A stretch of 64,000 bases of DNA from Helianthus annuus (GCF_002127325.2 NC_035444.2:32628904-32692903), one strand, 5' to 3'. Positions 1 to 12,904 are shown, counted from the stretch's first letter. Numbers and translations: made by a program. The notes: a model not told the origin generated them from the letters alone.

Positions 1-65
1 GACTGAAAGGCAATAAATGTCCACACAGGGACTAAAACAAATAAATGTCCACACAGGGACTTGAT
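1..65 (-). repeat. Leader minisatellite of TE-A (partial)
   Basis: Two copies of 'aataaatgtccacacaggga' lie at the window edge, downstream of the extra ORF in element sense. A related but longer array sits in the same place in TE-F (40390-40745), so it appears to be a family feature of the 5' leader. Confidence 0.6.
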
Positions 66-143
66 TAAAATAGGAAATACAGTAATACATCTAGAGACTA
101 ATGATCTCGCTTCTTCTTCCCTTTTAACAGGTTTGCTAGGCCT

Positions 144-1319
144 TTAAGGAATCCAGGATTGTTCTTGCTCAAAGTCTCGTTCTACCCTATTTAAACGGTG
201 AAGGATTTCTTCCTGCTCCGGTGGGGAAAAACGTGGCTGCTGTGACGGTTGTTGAACCGGAGGTCTAGCAAGTGCTGAATACCCATGAGCTGCGTATCCC
301 AATCCCCAAGGATTTCCATAAGGTCCTTCGGGATGGAGGGTGTTGTAATTGGCCGCTACCAAGTATGGGTCGGCATCTGCGTAATTATAGTGGGTGTGAG
401 TCGGCAACTCAAATGGGTTATATGCTGTGGATCCAACGTATGCTGGTATCGGGTTATCATAGCCAAATGGTGGCGGAGGTGGCGCAACTGGTGCGGAATT
501 CACCTCTGCAGGGTGGCTCGAAGGTTCACCCATTTGTGGGTCTTCTGGCAGTGGCGGAAAATGACTGCCACTGGAGTGTCGAGGGGTGCTGAAATGAAAA
601 TCCCCTCTTCGTGCGGATATCCGCGCGCCTGATCTCCTACGCCTTGGCGGATCCGGAGGTGCCTGTTGAACTGGTGGTGGTGGAGGCGGTGGCGTAACTG
701 CCACGAAACACGAATCCTCGGAAGGATCCTGTTACTGTTGATGTTGCTGGTGAGGTGAAGAATGGTGAGAGGGTGCAAAGTACCACTCGCACTGGTTAAA
801 CCTCGCCTGGTAACTGTCTGGACCCTGATAGGGTGTTCCATGGAAGGATGACCCATCAGAGATCTCGATAGGATGGTTGGGGGTACCTCTTGCAGGTTCG
901 ATGGGATCCGTATCCTCGTCCATATCCATCGCATTATCTTCGGAGAAATGGTCCTCTGGTCCTAAAGGGTTAAAACCTACTGGTTCTTGAACATAATCTG
1001 CCGGGTTGAACTGGCCTTGGAAGAAAGGAGTAGGGTCGCCATAGGAACGGTGCGAAACAGAACGCTGGAGAGGTATGAACGAAGGTTGAGGGTTACTGGG
1101 CTCATTTTCTGAGTTTGGCCCAAAAGAGTGATGGTATGAAGGCGTCGAACTGTGTGAGGTAGACCGTCTAGCGGGCTCAAAGAGGTTCCTTCTACGCCTC
1201 TGAGGTTCTTCACTCCTTGTGCTGGAAGGAGCTCGCATGTTGGAAGGTCCGGCCTCGTGATCATTGTGAGTAGTGATCGGCCCTTTGCCTCTTCCTCCTC
1301 TTCTGATTGCTGGTGGCAT
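144..1319 (-). pseudogene. Extra ORF upstream of gag in TE-A, decayed
   Basis: Homologue of the intact 397-codon ORF of TE-F (41953-40760). The ATG at 1319-1317 aligns with the TE-F ATG at 41953 (both begin Met-Pro-Pro). The frame is open for 195 codons, broken by an in-frame TAA at 734-732 inside a Gln/His tract, and open again in the same frame to 144; the last residues differ from TE-F, so a frameshift near 190-160 is likely. Shared blocks are a basic RGRGKGP start, an acidic DEDTDP stretch followed by PIEISDGSSFHG, a poly-Pro run, an RRRRSGAR basic patch and a C-terminal FSPPEQEEIL segment. Family and function are not recognised. Composition predicts mostly disorder. The TAA is most simply a CAA-to-TAA change. 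Confidence 0.7.
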
Positions 1320-1476
1320 ATTTCCTGCTTAAGCAATTTTAAATCAACAACAAACAATAAAAGACAAACTAGAACAACAATTCGAATTTGCCCTATGTTC
1401 TTGTCTAGACTCGAGTATGTGTAATTGTGTCATTGAGATTAAACACATAAGGATAGTGTTTAATTCACTCAACGTT

Positions 1477-1489
1477 GGCTCTAATACCA
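1477..1489 (-). promoter_or_regulatory. Primer-binding site, initiator tRNA-Met type (TE-A)
   Basis: Minus strand reads TGGTATTAGAGCC, one base away from the TGGTATCAGAGCC seen in TE-F, TE-D and TE-H, and lies 3 bases inside the 5' LTR boundary. The C-to-T change may weaken priming and fits a decaying copy. Confidence 0.85.
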
Positions 1490-1492
1490 ACC

Positions 1493-3372
1493 TGTCACAC
1501 CCCGATTTCCACACGTTTCACCGGTGGGCCCGGTGGGGGATTACCGTGACGTAGTTGGCAACAATATAGTCAAACCACACAATATTTAAATGCACAGCGG
1601 AAGCATAAAGATAGATATATTTCAACCATCGAATGTAATATCCAAGTATCACAAGTAGTCGAAATAAATCCACAGGGGATCAAAATAAAATAGAAATATT
1701 GTTCAACAGATAGTGGCATCCCAAGCATGCGAGACTCTAACGATGCTAAGGAGTGGCCAGCCTATTTCGTGTAGAACCTGCATTTAATCTTTTTGAGGAA
1801 AATACGTCAGTTTACACTGGTATATACATTCAACCGACACTTTTGTAAAAGGTTTAATAAAATTTATTTGAATGCACAAGGCACAAACTCTTTATAACTT
1901 GGGATAATTAATCAATTAAATCTTGTAAAAGAATTACATGTTCACTATGCGTTCAGTCGCCCGGGTCGTGCCGGGTTTAAGGTTAATAGACACGCCACAT
2001 AGCATAAAGCCGTGGCGGGAAAACCAACGGTTATACCTTTATAAATATAGACACATTGTCGGGTGTACGCCTACACCCGCGTGTCAAGGTCGTGGCCATT
2101 TCGTAAAATGCTGCCAAGGATATCCGGGACATGGTCATTAAGCTCCCAAAGGCGTAAAGCCAACAAAACCAATTTTTAAACGGGTCACATTGATAATACC
2201 CAACTACTAATGAGTTAGGGTCAATTGCCCGACCAAGCGGTGTTTTATATACCGTAACCCAAGCCCGTATAACGGAAAATAAGTTAAGAGTATTTACCTG
2301 AGCAAGTAATAATCTCAACAAACAAATGCAAGTATCTTTTACTGGTCTCCTATTAAGAGTCCTATGCACGACCAGGGATGAGTAATGAAGACACTTGAGC
2401 TCCAGAATTGATCAGAAGTGTTGTTTGAAGGTGTCAAGAACTTGTTGTAACAAAGTGGCCTTTTATAGTGTTCATAAGTCCTTAGATCTTTGACAACAAG
2501 TGCTACAAGTGTTCTTAGATCATCAACATGTGTCCCTGAGTGCTAGGGGCCGCTTAGGGGGCGCCCATGCTCTTGCAATAATGATATAAGTCGGTTAAAA
2601 CACTCAACAGTGCTTATGTCCGAATTTTCTGCATTTGGGAGGCAGACGCGGCCCGCGTAAATGATCATTCAACTTTTACGCGGCCCGCCTGAATCTCAAT
2701 GTCAGAGCCCATATCTTTACTGTCAGCGCGGCCCGCGTAAGACCCTTTGCTACTTTTACGCGGCCCGCCTGAGACCTGTTAACAAGATTTTCAAATCTTT
2801 TTCATTATTGCAGTTGGCCTTTGGCCGTTCGAAGGGGTAACTTTGCACTTTGGGCCTCTTTTATTTACGTATAAGGGCCTCGTTACTTTTACTCGCGCCT
2901 TTAAGTCCTCGGTTAGTTTATTACTACTCGAAAAGTCCTAACTTTCAATGTTGACGCTTTTAACCCCTCACATACGAATCTGGTCATAACTTTCTCATTT
3001 TAAAACGGAACCTTGCGAAATTTATATCGTACATTCTAGTGAGCGTAATTTACTGTTCTAAAGTCTCGGGTTTGTTAAAGGGTCACTCAGAGGTATAACT
3101 TAAACATGTTGACACATTTGACCCCTGTAGTTTGTAATCTCTCACTTTCTTCCACATTTCATTCCGTACGATCCATGATTTATTCGTTTGAAGGGACGAG
3201 CATCATTTAGGGTTACTGTAGAGTATATTTATCCCTTGTTGACATTTTGAACCCTCGGATTCACATACTTTCAATGTTTGTCAACTTTAGTCCTTATTTA
3301 GTATCTATTACCACATGTAAACTCATGACACGTGTCAATACATTATAGGACGCAAATTTTCGAGGTGTTACA
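1493..3372 (-). repeat. 5' LTR of TE-A (1880 bp)
   Basis: In element sense it starts TGTAACACCTCG (3372) and ends GGGGTGTGACA (1493), the same termini as the TE-F LTRs. A TATA box (TATAAAA, 2467-2461 minus) lies downstream of two GC-rich dyad modules at 2646-2775. The mate LTR is outside the window. Confidence 0.85.
2646..2775. repeat. GC-rich dyad modules in the TE-A LTR
   Basis: Two successive modules of about 80 bp each contain an ACGCG-GCC-CGCGT dyad (2646-2658 and about 2726-2738) followed by TTTTACGCGGCCCGCCTGA (from about 2674 and about 2755). They stand about 180 bp upstream of the TATA box in element sense, a position where other LTRs in this window also carry dyads. Confidence 0.75.
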
Positions 3373-6300
3373 TATAAGTACTCTGTTTCCTGCAAACCCC
3401 GAGATTTCACTAGGGAGAAAGGGGCAATTGATTGTATGACCTGGTTAGATGAGATGGACACAGTAGTTGACATCAGCGGTTGTGCTGAAAGGGATATAGT
3501 GAAGTATGCATCCCAATCATTCAAGGGAGAGGCATTAGCTTGGTGGAAGTCTCTCATTCAAGCTGCTGGGAAGATCCCACTATATAATCTGTCATGGGAT
3601 CAGTTCGTTGCTCTCATTAAAGAGAATTACTGCCCTCAGCATGAGGTTGAAAGGAATGAGTCAGATTTCTTGTCATTGGTGATGAAGAATTTAGATTGTG
3701 AAGCTTACCTCACCAGTTTCAATACCATGTCTAGGCTGGTTCCGTATCTGGCAACCCCGGAACCCAAAAGGATTGCTCGCTTCATTGGGGGTTTAGCCCC
3801 AGAAATCAAAGCCAGTGTTAAGGCTTTAAGACCTGCTACGTTTAGGTCAGCAGCTGATCTATCTCTGTCTCTTACTTTAGATGCGGTCAGGCTAAGATCG
3901 CTAAAGAACTCCGAAGAGGGTAAGAGGAAGCGTGAGGATGATACCTCACGAAGATCTGAGAAGAAGCACAAAGGTAATCCGGACCACAAGAAGGAGTCTG
4001 GGTCCAACAGAGGTAATCAGCAGACAGAGGAAAAGCCAAAGTGCAAGACTTGCCAAAAACGCCACTTTGGAAAATGCAGGCTTAAGACCAAGTCTCAGTC
4101 AGGACCACCTGCATGTGGGTTATGCAAGTCTAAGGAGCCCAAAACAGTAGACTGCAAGAAGATTAAGGATGCTACGTGCTATAATTGTAATGAAAAAGGA
4201 CACATTAAGACCAACTGCCCTAAATATGCTAAAAAGCCTGAGGAAGTCAAGAAGACCAATGCAAGGGTCTTCCGGATGGATGCAAAGGAAGCTGTTCAGG
4301 AAGACAATGTGATCACAGGTACCTTCCTCATAAATGATGTTTATGCAAGAGTGGTGTTTGATTCTGGTGTTGATAAGTCATTTGTAGACAATAAGTTTTG
4401 TGAATTGTTGAAATTGCCTGTTAAAACCTTAAGCGTGAAGTATGAGGTTGAATTAGCTGATGAAACCATAGAAACAGCCTCAACTGTGTTAGATGGATGT
4501 GTTATATCCATTAGGAACCACTCTTTTCCATTATCCTTGCTTCCTTTGAAATTAGCAGGATTTGACATAGTTTTAGGCATGGATTGGTTATCTAATAACC
4601 AAGCCCAGATCGTCTGCAATAAGAAGCAAGTGGTGGTCAAGACTCCGTCTGGTGAGTCACTTACCATTCAAGGAGATACCCGGTATGGATTACCTGAGCA
4701 AGTGTCTATACTCAAGGCATCTAGGTGTCTGAAGAAGGGTAGTGTCATTTATATGGCACAGGTGACTATTGATGAGCAGAAGCCCAAGGTTGAAGATATT
4801 CCAGTCATTTCTGAATACCCTGAGGTATTTCCTGAAGAACTACCTGGCTTACCACCAGATAGGCAAGTAGAATTCAGAATTGACATCATCCCCGGAGCAG
4901 CACCTGTTGCAAGAGCACCTTATAGGTTGGCACCAACAGAGATGAAGGAATTGAGGACACAACTAGATGATTTGCTAGCTAAAGGTTTCATTAGACCTAG
5001 TTCGTCTCCTTGGGGAGCGCCAATCCTATTTGTCAAGAAGAAGGATGGGTCGATGCGTCTGTGCATCGATTACCGTGAGCTTAATAAGGTTACTATCAAG
5101 AATAGGTATCCTTTGCCCAGGATCGATGATCTGTTCGATCAGCTACAAGGGGCAAGTTATTTCTCAAAGATCGACTTGAGGTCAGGTTATCATCAACTGA
5201 AAGTTAAAGATGAAGATGTGCACAAGACTGCATTTAGGACTCGTTATGGTCAATTACGAGTTCCTAGTGATGACTTTTGGGCTCACTAATGCACCTGCCG
5301 CATTCATGGATCTCATGAATCGCGTCTGCAAGCCCTATCTAGATAAGTTCATCATCGTCTTCATCGATGACATTCTCATTTACTCAAAGAATCAAGCTGA
5401 CCATGAGAAGCACCTCCGTTGCATTCTGAAACTGCTTCAACAAGAAAAGCTTTATGCCAAATTTTCAAAGTGTGAATTTTGGCTTCGAGAAGTCCAATTC
5501 CTTGGACACGTTGTTAGTGAGCGTGGTATCCAAGTGGATCCCGCTAAGATTGAAGCTATTACGAACTGGCAAGAGCCAAAGACACCTACGGAGATTCGCA
5601 GCTTTCTAGGACTGGCAGGATACTACAGGCGATTTATTGAAAACTTCTCAAGAATTGCAGCACCCCTGACTCTTCTAACTCGAAAGAATAGCAAGTTTGA
5701 CTGGGGGGCCTAAGCAGCAAGAATCTTTCGATGTTCTGAAGCAGAAGTTGAGCAACGCTCCAGTACTGACGTTGCCTGATGGAATTGATGAGTTTGTAGT
5801 ATATTGTGATGCATCACACACCGGGATGGGATGTGTGCTTATGCAGAAAGGCAAAGTTATTGCCTATGCTTCACGTCAGTTAAAGGTACACGAGAAGAAT
5901 TACACCACCCATGACTTGGAGTTGGGTGCCGTTGTATTCGCACTAAAACTGTGGAGGCATTATTTGTATGGAACCAAGTGTGTGATCTATTCTGATCACA
6001 AGAGCCTTCAACATTTGTTTAATCAGAAGGACTTAAACATGAGGCAGTGACGGTGGATGGAAACTTTGAATGATTATGATTGTGAGATAAGACACCATCC
6101 TGGCAAGGCGATTGTAGTCGCCGATGCCTTAAGCAGGAAGGAGAGAGTGAAACCTATATCAATGCCAAGAGCATTGAGATAAAGAATAGCTTGAATGAAA
6201 GGTTGTTAGCTGCGTAGAAGGAAGTTGTATTGGAAGCTAACTATCCTGATGAAAAACTAGGAGTAACTGAGGAGCAGTTATCCTATGGTAAGGACGGAAT

Positions 6301-7618
6301 CCTGAGGTTAAATGGATGAATATGGATTCCAGTTTATGGAGGACTTCGGGATGTCATCCTCCAGGAAGCCCACAGTTCCAAATATTCCGTTCATCCTGGA
6401 GCTGATAAGATGTACCAGGATCTGAAGGCAAATTATTGGTGGATAGGCTTGGAGAAGTCTATAGCCGCCTATGTAGCTAAATGTTTGATGTGCGCACAAG
6501 TCAAAGCTGAACATCAAAAGCCGTCAGGTTTGCTACAACAGCCTGAACTTCCCACCTGGAAGTGGGAAATGGTGACAATGGATTTTATCACCAAGTTGCC
6601 AAAAACAAAGAAAGGGAATGATACTATTTGGGTGATAGTAGATAGATTGACTAAGTCAGCACATTTCCTACCCATCAAGGAGACTCACAGCTCCGACATA
6701 TTAGCCCAATTGTACGTAGATAAGATTGTATCTCTTCATGGCGTACCAGTATCTATTATCTTTGACAGGGATACTAGATACACCTCACATTTTTGGAAAA
6801 GTTTCCAACAATCTTTGGGCACGCACTTAAATTTTAGTACGGCTTACCATCCTCAGACGGACGGACAGAGTGAGCGTACCATCCAAACTTTGGAAGACAT
6901 GCTTCGTGCATGTGTGATTGACTTAGGTGGTAGTTGGGATAACCACCTGCCATTGATCGAGTTCTCCTATAACAATAGCTACCATACAAGCATTCAGGTT
7001 GCGCCTTTTGAGGCATTATATGGTAGGAAATGCAGAATGCCTATTTGTTGGGCAGAAGTAGGAGAAGCTCAGTTATCAGGACCTGATATAGTCCTTGAAA
7101 CGACGGACAAGATTGTCCAAATTCGTGACCGCCTGAAAGCTGCCAGGGATAGGCAGAAAAGTTATGCTGATAAAAGGCGAAAACCTCTAAAGTTTGAGGT
7201 TGGTGATAAAGTCTTGCTTAAAGTATCACCCTGGAAGGGGGTGATGCGATTTGGTAAGAAAGGTAAGTTATGCCCAAGGTATATAGGACCATTCGAGATC
7301 ATCGAATGTGTAGGAACAGTGGCTTATTAGTTAAACTTACCCGAAGAGCTCAGTGGTATTCACAATGTATTCCACATCTGCAATCTGAAAAAATGTCTAG
7401 CTGATGAATCGCTAGTCATACCACATACAGATGTGCATATTGATGAGAGCTTGAAATTTGTGGAAAAAACTTTGTCGATCGAGGATCGACAGGTTAAGAA
7501 GCTTCGAAGGAAGCAAGTGCCAATTGTCAAGGTTAAATGGGATGCCCGCAGAGGTCCCGAATACACGTGGGAGGTAGAGTCCACAATGAAAGAAAAGTAC
7601 CCTCATTTATTTCAGTAA
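3373..7618 (+). pseudogene. Gag-Pol remnant of TE-B
   Basis: Coding is open from 3373 (5' end removed by TE-A). Domains in order: gag with Cys-His knuckles ([14 protein letters not shown] near 4180), aspartic protease (the usual DSGA motif reads DSGV near 4362), reverse transcriptase ([10 protein letters not shown] near 5360), RNase H ([10 protein letters not shown] near 5800), integrase (HPGADK near 6390, MDFITK near 6580, QTDGQSER near 6855) and a C-terminal chromodomain-like segment ending at 7618. Lesions judged against intact TE-F: a frameshift near 5245, one extra G in the G-run near 5703, TGA at 6048-6050, a damaged stretch at about 6100-6260 including TAG at 6215-6217, TGA at 6317-6319, and TAG at 7328-7330. 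It cannot encode a full polyprotein. Confidence 0.92.
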
Positions 7619-7641
7619 ATCTCGAGGTCGAGATTTCTTTT

Positions 7642-7654
7642 AAGGGGGTGAGGA
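7642..7654 (+). promoter_or_regulatory. Polypurine tract of TE-B
   Basis: AAGGGGGTGAGGA directly precedes the 3' LTR start TGTAACACC at 7655, the expected plus-strand primer site. It is identical to the TE-F tract. Confidence 0.9.
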
Positions 7655-10600
7655 TGTAACACCTCGAAAATTTATGTCCAATAATATATTAACACGTGTC
7701 ATGAGCTTAAAACGTGTAAAGAATTACTTTAGAGGGACTAAAGTTGACAAACAAAGAAACTACGTGAATAAAAGGGTTCAAAATGTCAACAATGGATAAA
7801 TATATCTTTAAATAACCCTACATGATGTTTATACCCTTAGACGAATGAATCATGGATCATACGAAGCTAATTGTGGAAGAAAGTGAGAGATTACAAACTA
7901 CACGGGTTAAATGTGTCAACATGTTTAAAGTATACCTCTGAGTGACCTTTTAGCAAACCCGAAGCTTTGTAACGATAAATTATGCTCACTAGAATGTGTG
8001 ATAAAAATTTCACAAAGTTTCGTTATCGTATGAGAAAGTTATGATAAAATTCGTATGCGAGGGGTTAAAAGCGTCAACGTTGTAATTTAAGGCCTTACGG
8101 GTGATCACAAGGTTAACCGAGGACTTAACGAAGTTTGGATAAGTCTTAAGACCCTTAAAAGTCAATTTAAGGGGGTGAAAATGCAAAGAATAAAGTGAAA
8201 ACCATGTTTGGAAGGACCAGGGGCTGAAATTGCAAATAAGTGAAACTTATGTGACCTGGACCCGACCCTCATACCGGCCACGTAAGTCCCCTATGGACCT
8301 TACGTGGGCCGCGTGACCCTTACAGCATCGGAAAACACAGGCAGGTGCTTGTTAAAGCCGTTTAACCGACTTAGAAGCTTGGTTTTTAATACCCGGGGCT
8401 TGTTTGATGGTTTAGAAGGGCCTAGGGACACTTGGGATGATCAGGAATCATCCCATAGACTTATTTGTCATGATCTAATGGCATCAAAGTTCCTATATAA
8501 GAGCTCCAAACTTGCAAACTTTGAACACTTCATTTCAAAACTTTCACAACTCTTTTTCTGGAGGTTCCTGGAGCTCAAGACCCTTCCTAGTGATCATTAG
8601 CCGTGCATAGGACGTTGGTAAGTGTCATTAACCTTCTGTAATTCAGTTTTGCTTAGTTAATTAGCTTAAAGTCAAACCATCGTAATTAAGGTTTGACTTC
8701 GAGATTAATCAATATTTGTCCAGTCAAATCTCGAATTGAAAGTACCTATGAGTTGGTAATTATGTGGGTAATAAACCCTTAAAAGGGCACCCTCTGATTC
8801 CCACTCTAACTAGGTCAATTGTCGGGTCAAAGGTAATTATAAAAAGTCAACAGAAAGCTTATTTTGGCATAAATGCATAATTAGCAATGTAGAAGCTATG
8901 CAACCTGTTTTGTCATTAATATAACTTTGTAATTAATGTAAGAACATGTCTAAACATGTTCAACTCGGCAATTTTCAGTTTAAGCTCGGTTCGAAACCGG
9001 AAGTCGGAAAAGTAGACTTTTGCTTTGACTTTCAGTTCTGACCCATTAGAGCATGGTATAGAAATGCCTTAGAACCTTATTAGGACCAGGTTACATGTTA
9101 GTATAACCCTCTGTGATTATACAACTTGGTTCATTAGTTATCTGATTCATATGCATGTTTCCGTTAAATGCTTAAATATTGACTATTATGCCCTTTTGAC
9201 CTTAAAACATGATTTTGAAAATATAAAAGAATAGAAACCTTAGTTACTGATTTATAGACTTGTCCCTAAAATATGACATCAGTTTGAGGTCTAGATTAAG
9301 AGTTATGCTCATTAGCGTAAATGAAAAACCTTTTTATTAATTAAACGGCATAATTAGCATATAGCCTATCTAAACCCAATTTTTGATACCAAACTTTTTT
9401 ACCTACTGATATAAAATAATATTTTGGGATTTTTGAAGATTTTTATTTATTTTTAGGCTGAGCATAACATAGGGTTCTATGCTTGATTCGGTTATTGTCG
9501 GTTTTGCCCTTTCGGCCTATAAAATGAGTTTTACAAATCTTTTTGATACCAAACCTTCTTCTACTGATCCAATATGATAAATAGAATATTTTAAGCCTTC
9601 TGGATAATAAAAATATCAGCTTTTCTTATAAAACCAGGAAATCGCTTAAAAACGCCTTTTTAAGCATTTTTAACGCATAGTATGTATTAAAACTATTTTA
9701 AACATATAAGGTTTGATGCCTACTGATATTTTCAGTAAATATTTATATTTTAACAGTAAGCAAAAGCTTTAAACTCAGATTTCCTGTTTTGACCTTTTTA
9801 GCTTATGTGAAATTACCAAAGTGCCCCTACGGTGCATAGTTTGGTTATAAATGATAAAATTCACATATAAGTAATACCCTACTGTTATAACTTGTTAAAT
9901 TAAATATTTTTACTGATTATATCAGACCTGTAACTCATTTTGATATTTAAACTCTTTTATAACCTTTAAAATGACCAAAATACCCCTACGGGGCATAGTT
10001 TGAGTTTAAAATCGTTTTGGGCATAATAGAAGATATCTTACGGATGTCACAACATATCTAAGGCATATTAACTTAGGAAACTTGCATATGACTCATTTGG
10101 TTACCCGTTACGCATTTTCGCGTTCGGATCGGCTTATGTGATTAGTTTGCATAAATTAGCCGAAACGGGTCAAACCTTATCATTTTCATCTCAAAATCCA
10201 GAATGTGTTTAGTTTACCCATATTAAACAAGTATCCAAGCTTGTCGGGTCTAAACCACATTCTAATCCGGTCCTCGCTTAATCATGTGTTTCGGACCGTA
10301 TCTTCTTTTAAAACTAACCGGTCTAAGTCTAGGCTTAATTAAAGACCCGTTAGGATTCTAATAGGTTATTAAAAACCTTCGTTCCAGATTAGGAGCCCAG
10401 TAAAAGCTACGTGCACTTGTTGTATTTGATTTATACTTTGCTCAGGTAAATACTCTTAACTTATTTTCCCTATACGGGCTTGGGATACGGTATTATAATA
10501 ATACCGCTTGTTCGGGTATGTAGTCATTTAAATCGGATTGTGATTAATGCATTTACATATCTCGTTTAATCCGTGTTATTTGGTGTATGGCCTTTGGGGG

Positions 10601-11249
10601 TTAAATGACCATGTCCCGGATATCCTTGGCATCATTCAAAGAAATGGCCACGACCTAAGCATGGGGTGTAGGCGTACACCTGACAGTTGCATTATGTAAA
10701 AACTGGTAATCCACTTAAAGGAATCAACCTTATGGGCATTATACCTGTGGCGTGTCAGTTAATCTTGTCCGGCCCTACAAACCGGCCCTAATGGACGACA
10801 AATAAGTAAAACTGTATACAAGATTATTTTAAAATAATTGTCCCAAGTTATAGAAGATATTTTTGCCTAAGTGCATTCAAATAAATTTTCAAACTCTTTT
10901 CAAAATGAGTCAGTTAAGTTGTATTTACCAGTGTAAACTGACGTATTCCAAAAAGGCTAAGTGCAGGTACTATACTATTGGCTGGCTACTCCAAGCATCA
11001 ATAATCAAGTCTCGCAAGCTCTAGATGTTAAAGTCTGTTGAACAATTTCCTTGTTCTTTCGATCCGCCTGTGGATCATTTTCAACTATCTTGTGATACTT
11101 AATATTACAATTTATTCGGTTGAAATGAATCTATCTTTTGCTTCCGCTGTGCATTTAAATTTGTGTTGTTTGACTATGACGATATCAACTACGTCACGAT
11201 ACTCCCCACCGGGCCCACCGGTAATACGTGGAAATATCGGGGTGTGATA
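7655..11249 (+). repeat. 3' LTR of TE-B (3595 bp)
   Basis: Starts TGTAACACCTCG and ends GGGGTGTGATA (the family end is GTGTGACA, so the last bases are mutated). A hairpin-forming block (ccacgtaag ... cttacgtgg, about 8277-8310) precedes a TATA box at 8494-8500. The rest is AT-rich with no coding capacity. No mate LTR is visible because the 5' end is beyond the window. Confidence 0.88.
8494..8500 (+). promoter_or_regulatory. Probable LTR TATA box (TE-B)
   Basis: TATATAA about 840 bp into the LTR, roughly 185 bp downstream of the dyad at 8277-8310. The homologous position in TE-F also has a TATATAA. Confidence 0.6.
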
Positions 11250-12775
11250 GGTGGATCGACGAGAAATAGGACAACCTGCCCAGTCTGTGTTTGAGAATCC
11301 AGATATACGCCCATTTCCATCTTCTGTAAAATCGCCCACACGATAACGACCCTGATCAGAATATAAGATCCCTAGACCTGGTGTGCTCTTGAGATAGCAT
11401 AAGACATGAATGGCAGCATCCCTGTGTCCCGTATATGGAGTGGCCATGAACTGACTTAGGACATTGACGACCTATGAGATATCTGGTCGGGTCACAGTTA
11501 AGTAGCTAAGTTTTCCAACCAATCGTCTGTATAGCTCAGGGTCTTTCATTAGACTTTCGTCCTCTTGAAGGAGCTTCCTTGTGGGAAGCATAGGACTGTC
11601 AACCGGTTTGCAACCCAGTAAGCCATACTTAGTTAGCATATCAAGGACATACTTTCGTCGATAGAGAAGTATTTCTTGTAGGGAACGAGATGCTTCTATG
11701 CCAAAGAAGTACCATAGATCGCCGAAGTCGCTAATCTAAAACTAAGACCAAAGGAATTGTTTGAGCGTGGTAATCCCATCTTCATCATCCCCTGTAACTA
11801 TGATATCATCTATATAAACAACTAAGATGATCTTTCGTCCCTAATAATGTCTGAAGAATATGAAGTGATCATATGTACTACGAACCATTGCAAATTCTCC
11901 CATAACATTAAAAAACCAACCAAACCATGCCCTGGTAACTGTTTAAGGCCATATAGAGAAGGACGCAGTTTGCATACCTTGGATGCCTCCTCCTCAACAA
12001 TGAACCCTGGTGGTTGCTCCATATAAACCTCCTCCTCAAGAACTGCTAAGAAAGGTGTTCTTGACATCAAGCTGGTGGAGCGGCCAATGATAAATAGCAG
12101 CAAGAGCAAAAAAAATGTGAACATGGAGCATTTTGGCAACTGGGGAGAAAGTCTCGTTATAATCAATACCATAAGCCTGAGAGTAGCCCTTAGCTACCAG
12201 ACAAGCTTTCAGACGATGTAGAGAACCATCACGGTTAAGTTTAACAGTGAAAACCCAGCGACAACCAACAACACACTTACCAGGAGGAAGCGGCTCAAGA
12301 TCCCATGTATAATTACTTCGTAAAGCCCCAATTGCTTCTTCTATATCCTGACGCCGTCCTGGATGAGCAAGAGTTGTCATCACATTTTTGGGAATCGGAT
12401 AGGAATCAAGGGAAGTGGTGAAGGCATGAGATTCTGCAGAGAGGTGAGTGTAAGAAACATAATCCTGGATGGGATAACGGGTGGTATGTCTAGGATCCTT
12501 TCGGAAGGAAATAGGTATATCAGGATATGGTGCACCAGGAGGATCATAGGTAACAGTTTCTGGCAATTGGGAGATGGGTTCAGTGTCAGGTGGTGGAAGT
12601 ATGGACGTACCAGATGTAGAGGCAGGTTCTGAATCAAGAGCCTCTGATGTTGAATGCTTACCTCGCCGAACATATCTGAAGAGTAATGGTGGAGGGTTTG
12701 TTGGTAGGCCCGAAGCTGCAAGACTTGGAACTGTTGCGTCTGAGACCAGAGGGGTTGACAGAATAGTTTACATTG
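11250..12775 (-). pseudogene. TE-C: Ty1/copia pol remnant
   Basis: Minus-strand fragments of a copia polyprotein covering the integrase/RT linker, reverse transcriptase and the start of RNase H. Recognisable pieces are the RT entry (WVFTVKLNRDGSLHRLKA, about 12260-12200), ARLVAKGY-like and NETFSPVAKM text, VYMEQPPGFI, the catalytic YIDD (11816-11805), and the RNase H GFSNTDWAGCP motif near 11285-11250. Reading frames change several times, so it is dead. The element was split by TE-B at 11249/11250 within the RNase H region. No copia LTR is seen; the right boundary near 12775 is approximate. Confidence 0.88.
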
Positions 12776-12904
12776 AGTTCAATCGGATACGTCGAAACAC
12801 GTGTTTTTATATCGTTAACACATCACATAACGTTTGGACTAATTCATTCGATGTTTGCGATGTAACGCGCAGCAACGCGCACGGATCTTATTGCTACTAG
12901 TTGA
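12776..12904. other. Spacer between TE-C and the isomerase gene
   Basis: Nothing recognisable as coding or repeat. It should contain the proximal upstream region of the isomerase gene. Confidence 0.4.

Larger units (their letters stand above)
1..3372 (-). mobile_element. TE-A: Ty3/gypsy LTR retrotransposon, 5' part only
   Basis: Minus-strand element running off the left edge of the window. Read on the minus strand it shows, in order, a 5' LTR (3372-1493), an initiator-Met type primer-binding site (1489-1477), a Pro/Gln-rich extra ORF (1319-144) and the start of a short tandem repeat built on 'cacacagggact' (about 1-65). TE-F at 31663-45518 has the same order with the same ORF and repeat, so both belong to one family, although this LTR (1880 bp) is much shorter than that of TE-F (3373 bp). 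It was inserted into the gag of TE-B, whose reading frame resumes at 3373. The target duplication would begin TATAA but the other end is outside the window. Confidence 0.85.
3373..11249 (+). mobile_element. TE-B: decayed Ty3/gypsy element, 3' part
   Basis: Plus-strand element broken open by TE-A at 3373. The visible part contains gag from a mid position, pol, a polypurine tract (7642-7654) and a complete 3' LTR (7655-11249). Its 5' LTR must lie left of TE-A beyond the window. Pol is closely related to that of TE-F. It in turn interrupts the copia remnant TE-C: copia RT/RNase H coding resumes at 11250. Confidence 0.9.
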
